Below, piece after piece: positions 1-6,204 of a stretch of 54,335 bases of DNA. Source of the stretch: Candidatus Rokuibacteriota bacterium (GTDB lineage Bacteria > Methylomirabilota > Methylomirabilia > Rokubacteriales > CSP1-6); NCBI GenBank assembly GCA_016193045.1, contig JACPSW010000135.1, positions 1 through 54,335 of the forward strand, read 5' to 3'. The notes under the pieces were generated by a model. That model made no database searches. It saw only the letters and a program-made list of their open reading frames with translations, and was not told the DNA's origin. Positions within the stretch are counted from its first letter, which is position 1, and every line of letters starts with the position of its first letter. Both the position numbers and the translations under genes were made by a program.

Positions 1-595
1 CAACATAACGCTCATTAACACAATAAGCTAAAACGTCCGCTACTTGGATTCCTGGAGTCACGACAGAATCGCTGAAGTTCGGCACGGGCACCACATGTTG
101 AAGTTGTCCTCCGGCACCGTGGCGAAACATGTAATTCGTGAAGCTGGTTGCAACCTTCTGATTTGTTCCATGGTCGATCCCATCGAAGAAGAGAACCCCA
201 TGGTATTTGGCGTGCTTCTCCACCATATAGCGATCCACTCTGCGAAGGATCGCCCGATAGAGCGATGGTAAATGGTCTCCTTTCAAGGTGGCCAGCGGCA
301 ACGAACCGTCCTGCACGAGAGCGAACGGTACAATTCCATACTCCTTCAAAAGGGCAATGAGCTGCCTTACGAACTCCCGGTTCTTTGGAAGTTCAATCGC
401 TCTCTCTGAAAGTAAGAAGCGCCCTTTTAACTCAAGTTCTGTCGGCTCTTGAATTTTCCAAAAGTGCTTTTTCAGCCTGAAGAGATCCTTGTCGAATGCT
501 CGGTATCGATCTTCCCGGATGAGAACACCGGCGAAGGTAGATTTGCAATTAGGCGCGCTCGCCTCCCGGTAGCTCTCGTCCACGTAAACGAGCAT
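1..595 (-). CDS. DUF3800 domain protein, 3' end outside window
   Basis: I translated this by hand because the frame runs off the left edge: about 198 codons are visible and the stop is missing. The start is the ATG at 595, with an in-frame TGA 12 nt upstream and a G-run as a weak ribosome site. The protein begins MLVYVDESYRE, which fits the acidic first strand of DUF3800 (an RNase H-like fold). Later come LFFDGID around residue 140 and a C-terminal segment ending GIQVADVLAYCVNERYV, the usual 'adjacent Asp' part of that family. DUF3800 proteins are often found on mobile or defence-associated DNA; their substrate is unknown. Base composition is visibly less GC-rich than the rest of the window, which suggests transfer. 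The assignment rests on motif recognition only. Confidence 0.7.
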   Translation of the reverse strand, partial: MLVYVDESYREASAPNCKSTFAGVLIREDRYRAFDKDLFRLKKHFWKIQEPTELELKGRFLLSERAIELPKNREFVRQLIALLKEYGIVPFALVQDGSLPLATLKGDHLPSLYRAILRRVDRYMVEKHAKYHGVLFFDGIDHGTNQKVATSFTNYMFRHGAGGQLQHVVPVPNFSDSVVTPGIQVADVLAYCVNERYV

Positions 596-683
596 AAAGT
601 CCCCCGTTCAGCTCTTAGTTTCTCCGCCTTTCTATCCCGGGGGCGGCCCCCCGCAACGTTTAGGCCCGCGACAGCAACTAGGC

Positions 684-707
684 CATGTGCTGAATCATGT
701 GCTGAAT
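684..707. repeat. 12-bp perfect tandem duplication
   Basis: The unit CATGTGCTGAAT occurs twice in direct succession. It is too short and too few to be a CRISPR or a minisatellite array, and may be a slippage or insertion footprint. Confidence 0.8.
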
Positions 708-959
708 CACCCCGAGGTTGGCGCGATCATCGGCCTTTGGCAAGAAAATTGTCCCCGATTGTCCACGCCCTCTCAGCACACGAACCGCCAAGAGCAGCGC
801 GGAGCAAGGGGACGGGGTGACGCTTTTTGACCATCCTTGAAAAACCCTGTCAACAAGGACCGGAAAATCTGGCTGAAGGGGCTCCAGTTGATCTAAGATT
901 ATCCCGGTTTTTCGAAGACTTATCCCCGGGGATGCCCGGACGGCGCCCGAGCGGGACCC

Positions 960-975
960 TGGCATTGAACCTGCA
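960..975 (+). promoter_or_regulatory. Candidate sigma-54 promoter of the pilin gene
   Basis: The sequence TGGCATTGAACCTGCA has GG and GC dinucleotides separated by exactly 10 nt, as in the -24/-12 consensus TGGCAY-N5-TTGCW, with one deviation in the -12 box. Type IV pilin genes are often RpoN-dependent. The predicted transcription start would be only about 12 nt before the ATG, shorter than usual, so this may be a chance match. Confidence 0.35.
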
Positions 976-997
976 CAAGTTCCAGCGGACGAGAGAG

Positions 998-1468
998 ATG
1001 AGGCTCAATAGATCGAGACGGTTCAGGAATCAGGGAGGCTTCAGCCTCATCGAGCTCATGATCGTGGTGGCCATCATCGGGATTCTGGCTGCCATCGCCG
1101 TGCCGCTCTACCAGAACATCCAGTCGCGCGCGCGCACCGCCAAGGCGACGGCAGATGTCCGCACGGTCGCGGCGGCGGTGGTCCAGTACGCCGCCGGATG
1201 CGCTGGGTTACCCGGATCAGTCGCCGACGTCTGCAACCCGGGCGGCGCGGCTCCCAACGCCCTGGTCGTGATCCAGAACAACCCGGTCACGGGCCAAAAC
1301 ATCGGCCCGTTCTTCAATGCCTTCCCCCTCCCGCCGCCGGGCTGGGGGGCAGCCTACACGGTCAACATCGCCGCATGTCCCGGAGCACTTTGCGGCACTT
1401 TCCAGGTCATCGCGGGGCCGGCGACCAACGGCGACAACGGGGGCGTGGCGGTCACGGCCCCCCAGTAA
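998..1468 (+). CDS. pilA: Type IV pilin / pseudopilin major subunit
   Basis: This 156-aa prepilin is the only plus-strand gene. I chose the ATG at 998 because it gives a compact leader (14 residues, several Arg) ending in the prepilin peptidase site GG|FSLIELM, with Glu at mature position +5. A GAGAG ribosome site lies just upstream. Residues 15-45 form the classic hydrophobic N-terminal helix (VVAIIGILAAIAVPLY) that packs the pilus core and anchors the subunit in the inner membrane. The globular part has four cysteines in two local pairs and a Pro/Gly-rich loop. A longer in-frame start exists at 827, but its extension is unlike any pilin leader. The gene converges on the sigma gene with six bases between stop codons. 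No other pilus genes are in the window, so a GspG-like role cannot be excluded. Confidence 0.88.
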   Translation: MRLNRSRRFRNQGGFSLIELMIVVAIIGILAAIAVPLYQNIQSRARTAKATADVRTVAAAVVQYAAGCAGLPGSVADVCNPGGAAPNALVVIQNNPVTGQNIGPFFNAFPLPPPGWGAAYTVNIAACPGALCGTFQVIAGPATNGDNGGVAVTAPQ

Positions 1469-1474
1469 GCGCCG

Positions 1475-2299
1475 CTAGAAGAGATCCGGCAGATCCACGC
1501 CCTGCTCGGCGAACAAAGCGCGTAGTTTCCTGAGCCCGGCGCCCTCGATCTGCCGCACGCGCTCCGGCGAAAGCCCCAGCCGCCGACCGACTGCCTCCCG
1601 CGTCAGCGCCTCCTCCCCGCTCAACCCGAACCGCAAGCGAATCACCCTCCGCTCACGCTCCGGCAGATCGTCCAGGAGCCCTGTCAGGTCTTTCCGATCC
1701 CGCAGCAGGGTGCCGAGCGGCTCGGCTGGGGGAATCTCCTCGAGTTCCGCCAGCTGCTCGGCTGGAATCTCGAGGGACCGGGCGACCTCGTCGCGCGAGG
1801 GTGGCCGGCTGAGCTTCCGGGTGAGCCGCTCCCGCTCCTTCCGGTAGCGCCCCAGCAAGAGCTGCACGTGCACCGGCAGCCGGATTGCACGCGCGTGATT
1901 GGCCAGGGCCCGCACCACCGCCTGGTGGATCCACCAGATCGCATAGGTGGAGAAGGGCGTGCCCTTGTGGGGGCGAAACGTCCTCACGGCCCTCAGGAGG
2001 CCCAGGTTGCCCTCGGCGATCAGGTCGGGCAGAGGCAGCCCCCGGTGGCGGTAGCGCCGGGCGATTGCCAAGACCAGGCGGAGGTGGGCCTCGATCATGC
2101 GCTGCTCGGCCCCGGCCTCGCCGGCCAGCACCCGGCGGGCCAGGGCTTGCTCCTCCTCGGGGGAGAGCGGCGGGATCCGGGAGATCTCCCGCAGGTACTC
2201 GGCGAGGTTGACGGCAGCCCGGCCGCCCTCCGGTCCCGCGATCTCGGCGGGCTCGATCAGATCTTGCAGGTCATCGTCGTGGAGATCCGAATCCCTCAT
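1475..2299 (-). CDS. rpoS: RpoS-like RNA polymerase sigma-70 family factor
   Basis: A 274-aa group 1/2 sigma factor that would direct RNA polymerase to a promoter subset. Region 1.2 (NLAEYLREI) is at 31-39, region 2 at about 69-135 with LPDLIAEGNLGLLRAV and the -10-binding FSTYAIWWIHQAV, region 3.0 at 136-180, and the region 4 helix-turn-helix at about 232-262 (LGLSPERVRQIE). The C-terminus, ending GVDLPDLF, resembles RpoS more than RpoD. The nearby surE-pcm pair, which precedes rpoS in many Proteobacteria, also supports RpoS. There is no long region 1.1. The stretch between regions 3.1 and 4 (about residues 185-215) looks roughly 25 residues shorter than in E. coli RpoS, so the 3.2 finger may be reduced. 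acyP lies 33 nt upstream, with a hairpin in the gap. Confidence 0.85.
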   Translation of the reverse strand: MRDSDLHDDDLQDLIEPAEIAGPEGGRAAVNLAEYLREISRIPPLSPEEEQALARRVLAGEAGAEQRMIEAHLRLVLAIARRYRHRGLPLPDLIAEGNLGLLRAVRTFRPHKGTPFSTYAIWWIHQAVVRALANHARAIRLPVHVQLLLGRYRKERERLTRKLSRPPSRDEVARSLEIPAEQLAELEEIPPAEPLGTLLRDRKDLTGLLDDLPERERRVIRLRFGLSGEEALTREAVGRRLGLSPERVRQIEGAGLRKLRALFAEQGVDLPDLF

Positions 2300-2318
2300 G
2301 GCACCGAGGTGTCCTCAG

Positions 2319-2332
2319 GCGGGCCTTCCCGC
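2319..2332 (-). promoter_or_regulatory. Small perfect hairpin between acyP and the sigma gene
   Basis: GCGGG-AAGG-CCCGC on the minus strand forms a 5-bp stem with a tetraloop directly after the acyP stop and about 20 nt before the sigma start. There is no U-tract, so it is not a standard terminator. It could stabilise or attenuate the transcript. Confidence 0.35.
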
Positions 2333-2638
2333 TCATGTGTCGAACTCGGCGAAGCGGATGCCGAAGGAGGCGAACCGACCCGTCGGCGGAAGCCACGTCA
2401 CCGAGACTTTCTCCACGCGGGCCAGCGGCGGGCCCTTCTCCAGATCGCGGACGAAGTCCTCGATGGTCTCGCGCGGACCCTCCGCGCGCACCCGGACCCG
2501 GCCGTCCTTCAGGTTCATGACGTAGCCCCTGAGCCCGAGCTGGAGCGCCTTCCGCTGGGCAAAGTTCCGGTAGCCCACTCCGTGCACGTCGCCGCCCACG
2601 AGGATCTCCGCACCGCTCCGGGGGAGGGGCGAGCTCAT
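2333..2638 (-). CDS. acyP: Acylphosphatase
   Basis: A 101-aa small cytosolic hydrolase of carboxyl-phosphate bonds (acyl phosphates such as acetyl- or carbamoyl-phosphate). The signature [10 protein letters not shown] near residues 17-26 supplies the phosphate-binding loop and the catalytic Arg24; Asn42 in GYVMNLKDG is the second catalytic residue. Length and motif order are those of the family. The start ATG overlaps the stop of the upstream LOG-family gene by 4 nt (ATGA), which indicates translational coupling. The nlpD gene that often separates pcm from rpoS is absent here; this gene and the LOG gene occupy that position. Confidence 0.93.
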   Translation of the reverse strand: MSSPLPRSGAEILVGGDVHGVGYRNFAQRKALQLGLRGYVMNLKDGRVRVRAEGPRETIEDFVRDLEKGPPLARVEKVSVTWLPPTGRFASFGIRFAEFDT

Positions 2639-3198
2639 CGCGGCTTGGCGTGCACCTGCTCGGCCCGCTCGATCGCCCGGGCCACCGCCGCGTCCGGCCC
2701 CTCGGCCGGGATCACGCCCTCCAGGTGGGTCCAGGCTCCGAGCCCGACCACCGGGATCCCCATCTTGAGCGCCAGGGCCACCTCCGAGAGCGTCCCGAAT
2801 TCCCCGGGCAGCGCGATGACGGCGTGGGAGGAGCGCACGACGATGGCGTTGCGGGCATGGCCCAGATCGGTCACGATCGCGACGTCCACGAAGGCATTGG
2901 CGTCCCGGTGGCTCGGGCCGGGAAGGATGCCGACGGTCAGCCCGCCCGCTTCCCGGGCGCCGCGCGCCGCCGCCTGCATCACGCCGCCGAGGCCGCCCGT
3001 GACCAGCACGGCCCCGGCGGCCGCGACCGCGCGGCCTACCGACTGCGCGAGCTCGGCGACCGCGGGAGGACAGTCGGAGGCGCCGACGACGCCGAGCTGC
3101 CAGGAGAGAGATTGGTCGGGGCGACTGGATTTGAACCAGCGACCTCCTGCTCCCGAAGCAGGCGCGCTACCAGGCTGCGCTACGCCCCGATCTTCCAC
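2635..3198 (-). CDS. LOG/TIGR00725-family nucleotide-binding protein, start runs through a tRNA
   Basis: From about residue 35 the protein is a Rossmann-fold LOG-like protein: GVVGAS at the first strand, [21 protein letters not shown], then [16 protein letters not shown] in place of the usual PGGxGT motif. Relatives are called TIGR00725 or lysine-decarboxylase-like proteins; some LOG members release cytokinins from nucleotides, but the role of this branch is unclear. The N-terminus is odd. The only canonical in-frame start is the GTG at 3198, preceded by GGGAG, and residues 5-29 would then be the translated tRNA-Pro gene. No ATG, GTG or TTG lies between the tRNA end and the conserved domain in this frame. 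An internal GTG near AVLVTGG would remove the first beta strand. The stop is secure, the start is not. Confidence 0.7.
   Translation of the reverse strand: MEDRGVAQPGSAPASGAGGRWFKSSRPDQSLSWQLGVVGASDCPPAVAELAQSVGRAVAAAGAVLVTGGLGGVMQAAARGAREAGGLTVGILPGPSHRDANAFVDVAIVTDLGHARNAIVVRSSHAVIALPGEFGTLSEVALALKMGIPVVGLGAWTHLEGVIPAEGPDAAVARAIERAEQVHAKPR
3113..3189 (-). tRNA. tRNA-Pro (anticodon CGG)
   Basis: 77 nt including an encoded CCA. The acceptor stem is CGGGGCG/CGCCCCG, the anticodon stem CCTGC/GCAGG with loop TTCGGGA giving anticodon CGG, and the T-arm carries GGTTCAAATCC. It lies 30 nt after the pcm stop and inside the open frame of the LOG-family gene on the same strand. Confidence 0.97.
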
Positions 3199-3219
3199 TT
3201 GGCTCCCGCCGCGTGGGCC

Positions 3220-3906
3220 TCAGGCCTCCCACCCGTACTTGCCGATCAGCTTCACGAACACGCACCCCGAATCAGCGGAGATCTTCTTCTCCCCGCCGAC
3301 CCGGTCCACCACCGTGAGGGTCTGGGCGAACGGATCCCCGACGGGCAGCACCATCCGTCCCCCCTCCACCAGCTGCTCGAACAGGGGCTCGGGCACCGCC
3401 GGGGCCGCCGCCGAGACGATGATCCGGTCGAACGGCGCCTCGTCAGGCCAGCCGTAGGTTCCGTCGGCCGTCCGCACCCAGACGTTGGTGTACCCCAACG
3501 CCTCCAGGGTAGCGCGGGCGCGGGCCGCGAGCGAAGCGATCCGTTCGACCGAGCAAACCCGCCGCGCCAGCTCCGCGAGGACGGCGGTCTGGTACCCCGA
3601 GCCCGTGCCGATCTCCAGCACCTTCTCGCTGCCGGTCAGGTGAGCCAGCTGCGTCATGATCCCGACGATGTACGGCTGCGAGATCGTCTGCGCCTCGCCG
3701 ATGGGCAGCGGATGGTCGCCGTAGGCGCGATCCCGGAGCGCCTCCTCCACGAAGAGGTGGCGCGGGACCTTGCGCATCGCCTCCAGCACCCGCGCGTCGG
3801 TGATCCCCCGCCGGACGAGCTGCTCCTCGACCATGCGCTCGCGCTCGCGCGCGAAGCGGGCCGTCGGCGGGCCCGGGAGATCGCGCGGCAGCGGCGCCCC
3901 CAGCAT
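3220..3906 (-). CDS. pcm: Protein-L-isoaspartate O-methyltransferase
   Basis: A 228-aa SAM-dependent repair enzyme that methylates L-isoaspartyl residues in aged proteins. The family block PIGEAQTISQPYIVGIMTQL precedes the SAM-binding glycine motif VLEIGTGSGYQTAVLA (around residues 95-110), followed by CSVERI and FDRIIVSAAAP. I chose the ATG at 3906, five nt after the surE stop; the frame is open farther upstream but would overlap surE. A start at the later Met (MVEEQLVRRGI) would give an E. coli-like length and is also possible. The surE-pcm pairing is the conserved protein-damage and stationary-phase arrangement seen upstream of rpoS. Confidence 0.94.
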   Translation of the reverse strand: MLGAPLPRDLPGPPTARFARERERMVEEQLVRRGITDARVLEAMRKVPRHLFVEEALRDRAYGDHPLPIGEAQTISQPYIVGIMTQLAHLTGSEKVLEIGTGSGYQTAVLAELARRVCSVERIASLAARARATLEALGYTNVWVRTADGTYGWPDEAPFDRIIVSAAAPAVPEPLFEQLVEGGRMVLPVGDPFAQTLTVVDRVGGEKKISADSGCVFVKLIGKYGWEA

Positions 3907-3911
3907 CAAGA

Positions 3912-4688
3912 TTACCGCTTCCGGCGCGGCCGAAGCTGAGCGTTCAGGGCCGCCTCCCACTCGCCGAGGCGCCGGAGCGCCCCGTAATGGGTGAGGTCGA
4001 GGTGGAGCGGGGTCACCGCGGCGTACCCGTCCTGGACGGCGATGATGTCCGTGGCCTCCCGGTCATCCCACAGCGGTGGCCCCGCGCCGATCCAGTAGTA
4101 GGTCTTGCCCCGCGGGTCCTTCTCCTCGACCATCTTCTCCTTGTACACCCGGTGGCCGAGCCGCGTGAAGCGGATCCCCTTCGGGCGGCCGCCGGGGACG
4201 TTGACGTTGAGCAGCGTCTTCGCCGGGAGCCCCTCCACCAGCGTCCGCATGGCGATCAGCCGCGCGATCTTCCCCGCCTCCTCGAAGCCCCCCTGCTCCG
4301 GCCCCACCAGGGAGACCGCGATCGCCGGGATCCCCAGCAGCGTGCCCTCCATCGCCGCCGAGACGGTCCCGGAGTAGGTGACGTCGTCGCCCAGGTTCGA
4401 CCCGTGGTTGATCCCGGACACCACGAGCTTGGGCTCGGCCGGCAGGAGCCCGAGCACCGCCAGGTTCACGCAGTCCGACGGCGTGCCGTTGACCGCGAAG
4501 CGTCGCTCCCCCAGGCGATCCACGCGCAGCGGGCGGTGCAGCGTGAGCGCGTGGCCGACCGTGCTCTGCTCCCGCTCCGGCGCGACCACGTACACGTCGC
4601 CCAGCGGGGCGAGCGCCTCGGCCAGCGCCGCGAGGCCTGGCGCGTTGATCCCGTCGTCGTTCGTGACGAGCACCAGTGGCGTCGACAT
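3912..4688 (-). CDS. surE: 5'/3'-nucleotidase SurE
   Basis: A 258-aa metal-dependent nucleotide and polyphosphate phosphatase. The N-terminal TNDDG motif (Asp11, Asp12) and a serine in APEREQS (Ser42) bind the divalent metal with the Asn of SGINHGSN. The length is typical. No good ribosome site precedes the ATG at 4688, and the upstream DNA is open in the same frame through a hicA remnant, so the gene may depend on upstream translation or on a weak start. It is followed by pcm with a 5-nt gap. Confidence 0.94.
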   Translation of the reverse strand: MSTPLVLVTNDDGINAPGLAALAEALAPLGDVYVVAPEREQSTVGHALTLHRPLRVDRLGERRFAVNGTPSDCVNLAVLGLLPAEPKLVVSGINHGSNLGDDVTYSGTVSAAMEGTLLGIPAIAVSLVGPEQGGFEEAGKIARLIAMRTLVEGLPAKTLLNVNVPGGRPKGIRFTRLGHRVYKEKMVEEKDPRGKTYYWIGAGPPLWDDREATDIIAVQDGYAAVTPLHLDLTHYGALRRLGEWEAALNAQLRPRRKR

Positions 4689-4797
4689 AAAAAAGGGCAG
4701 ATCGGGGTGCTTCCGGATCAGCTTACACAGGCTGTTCGCGATCTCGGAGTGACGGGGAACCGGCGCGCTTCGACCAGATGAACTCCTCGCGCTTCAA
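4689..4797 (-). pseudogene. hicA: hicA toxin remnant, internally deleted
   Basis: A TTG at 4797 overlaps the hicB stop (TTGA) and reads LKREEFIW, matching the HicA N-terminus. The sequence then changes frame and continues as PVPRHSEIANSLCKLI, the HicA C-terminus with the conserved histidine block. The middle of the roughly 60-codon gene is missing. The C-terminal piece has lost its stop and is in frame with the ATG of surE. I found it by hand translation; it is too short and broken to give an intact ORF. An active toxin is unlikely. Confidence 0.7.
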
Positions 4798-4998
4798 GCA
4801 GGAAGCGCGATGGGCCTACGCCGGGCGCGGCGCCGAACGACGCGCCGTCCCTTGAGCATCAGCTGATAGGCGTCCCGGATGTTCTCCTCAAGCTCTCGAA
4901 GCGTCCGCCCCTGGCTGAAGACACCGGGAACTTCCCGCACCTGCCCCACAAGCCAGTTCCCGTCCTTCCAGTATTCCAAACGTGAACCTTACCGCCAT
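4794..4998 (-). pseudogene. hicB: hicB-like antitoxin with a one-base frameshift near the start
   Basis: The frame from 4979 reads LEYWKDGNWLVGQVREVPGV and FSQGRTLRELEENIRDAYQL, a typical HicB/UPF0150 fold, with an Arg-rich tail. Its only start is a TTG without a ribosome site. An ATG at 4998, with AGGAG 7 nt upstream, reads MAVRFT and then loses frame at a TTT run (4978-4980). Removing one T joins the two parts into a normal 67-residue HicB. This is either a real frameshift or a consensus error. The gene lies 22 nt beyond tRNA-Pro(GGG) and overlaps the hicA remnant by 4 nt. Confidence 0.75.
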
Positions 4999-5020
4999 GA
5001 AATCTCCTGGTAAGAGTTAT

Positions 5021-5097
<77 letters not shown>

Positions 5098-5133
5098 GAC
5101 CACGAGGTATTGTACGGGAGGGAGCGGGGGAAC

Positions 5134-5511
5134 TCAAGGGCCGCGGCCGCGGTGGTCGCGCGAGAGGAGGGAGCGGATCGCCTCCAGGCGGCCGCGCATG
5201 CGCTCGAGGGCTTCGCCGTGGGCGGGGGCCCGGGCGCCGGGCTCGGGCGGCTCCGCCTCCCCGCGGGCTTCGGCCAGGAGGCGCTTCTTGGCGCCCTCCA
5301 GGGTGAGGCGCTCGTTGTAGAGGAGCGATTTGATCCGCAGGACCAGCTCCACGTCCCGCTTGCGGTAGAGGCGCTGGCCGGCTTCGTTCTTCTTGGGATG
5401 GAGGAGCTTGAACTCGGACTCCCAGTAGCGGAGGACGTAGGCCGGCACGCCGGTGAGGTCCGCCACCTCCCCGATCCGGAAGTACAGTTTATCGGGAATC
5501 GCCTGCACCAT
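5134..5511 (-). CDS. MerR-family DNA-binding regulator
   Basis: A 125-aa protein with a winged helix-turn-helix at residues 10-80: [25 protein letters not shown], then the wing [20 protein letters not shown]. The second half is a charged helix for dimerisation without the cysteines of metal-sensing MerR proteins, so the effector is unknown. It lies 15 nt downstream of ihfA, a pairing common in Proteobacteria, where the function of this MerR protein is also not established. Confidence 0.88.
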   Translation of the reverse strand: MVQAIPDKLYFRIGEVADLTGVPAYVLRYWESEFKLLHPKKNEAGQRLYRKRDVELVLRIKSLLYNERLTLEGAKKRLLAEARGEAEPPEPGARAPAHGEALERMRGRLEAIRSLLSRDHRGRGP

Positions 5512-5526
5512 GGCGCCCGACGGCTG

Positions 5527-5808
5527 CTACTGGTTGATCCGGGCTTTCAATCCCTTGCTCGGCTTGAACGTCAGCACCCTCCGGGCGGTGATCTCGATGC
5601 TGGAGCCCGTCTGGGGGTTGCGTCCGCGCCGGGATGCCTTCTTCCGGATCCGGAAGTGACCGAACCCGACGATCTTCACATCCTCCCCGCGCTCGAAGCA
5701 TTTGGAGACGAGGTCGAAGACCGACTCCACCACCGCTGCGGACTGCCGCTTCGAGAGCCCGTGCGCCGCGACCGCATTGATCAGATCGTTTTTCGTCAGG
5801 GGGATCAC
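5527..5808 (-). CDS. ihfA: Integration host factor alpha-like DNA-bending protein
   Basis: A 93-aa HU/IHF-family protein. I chose the GTG at 5808, which overlaps the cutA stop (GTGA) and has GGAGG upstream; it gives MIPLTKNDLINAVAAHGL, the usual N-terminus. The DNA-intercalating arm RRGRNPQTG is at about residues 60-68, and VGFGHFRIRKK is the dimer core. Together with the HU/IHF gene at 18978 it may form the IHF heterodimer. The frame continues upstream of the GTG, but that part overlaps cutA and is not family-like. Confidence 0.9.
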   Translation of the reverse strand: MIPLTKNDLINAVAAHGLSKRQSAAVVESVFDLVSKCFERGEDVKIVGFGHFRIRKKASRRGRNPQTGSSIEITARRVLTFKPSKGLKARINQ

Positions 5809-6140
5809 CTCCCTCCCGTTCCGACCGTCTCGCGCACCCACGCCACGTAGGCCGGCGAGCCGGATTCCACGGGCAAGGCTAAGATCTCGGGAACCGAATA
5901 CGGGTGCAGGGCGAGGATCCGGCGCTGGAGGGCCGCGTAGCGCTCGCGGCCGGTCTTGATGACCAGCAGCCCCTCCCCTTCGTCCTGGAGCCGTCCCTCC
6001 CAGAAGTAGATGGAGCGGACGCCGGGCACCACGTTCACACACGCCGCCAGGCGCTCCTCCACCAGGGTCCGGGCCAGCGTCGCCCCCACGTCGGCGGACG
6101 GCACGGTGACCAGGACGACGAGCGTGTCCACGTCGCTCAT
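5805..6140 (-). CDS. cutA: Divalent-cation tolerance protein CutA
   Basis: A 111-aa trimeric CutA1-family protein linked to copper tolerance; its biochemical role is still uncertain. The start MSDVDTLVVLVTVPS, the block ERLAACVNVVPGVRSIYFWEG and the C-terminal HPYSVPEILALPV are all family signatures. The ATG at 6140 is the first family-consistent start. A 7-bp hairpin covers the ribosome site (see 6143-6162). The end overlaps ihfA by 4 nt. Confidence 0.94.
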   Translation of the reverse strand: MSDVDTLVVLVTVPSADVGATLARTLVEERLAACVNVVPGVRSIYFWEGRLQDEGEGLLVIKTGRERYAALQRRILALHPYSVPEILALPVESGSPAYVAWVRETVGTGGR

Positions 6141-6142
6141 CA

Positions 6143-6162
6143 GCTCGCCTCGCCCGGCGAGC
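6143..6162 (-). promoter_or_regulatory. Hairpin at the cutA ribosome-binding site
   Basis: GCTCGCC and GGCGAGC form a perfect 7-bp stem with a 6-nt loop, ending 2 nt before the cutA ATG and including the purine-rich ribosome site. It could limit initiation. The same GCGAGGCGAGC-Y-GATGAG string recurs at the waaF start. Confidence 0.4.
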
Positions 6163-6204
6163 CGGGTATCCACCGAAGGTGGGTGGAGGCCCGAGGGAGG
6201 AGCA

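Larger units (their letters stand above)
596..997. other. About 400 bp without a convincing gene
   Basis: This spacer separates the DUF3800 gene from the divergently oriented pilin gene. It contains a 12-bp tandem duplication (684-707), a duplicated ATTGTCC motif near 745-765, and a sigma-54-like promoter next to the pilin start. Open frames exist on both strands but show no recognisable family. Composition changes here from the lower-GC left edge to the GC-rich backbone, so it may hold the boundary of an acquired segment. Confidence 0.5.

Noticed and set aside
684..707. Possible CRISPR repeat
   Set aside because: Only two adjacent 12-bp units with no spacers.
678..965. 95-codon minus-strand frame
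   Set aside because: No family match, no clear ribosome site and it crosses the tandem repeat; left as intergenic.
2635..3198. tRNA-derived [18 protein letters not shown] peptide as a real domain
   Set aside because: This string is simply tRNA-Pro translated; it is no protein domain even if the frame is used.
1868..3457. 529-codon plus-strand frame
   Set aside because: It runs opposite to the sigma, acyP and LOG genes and has no family motif; a GC-rich shadow frame.
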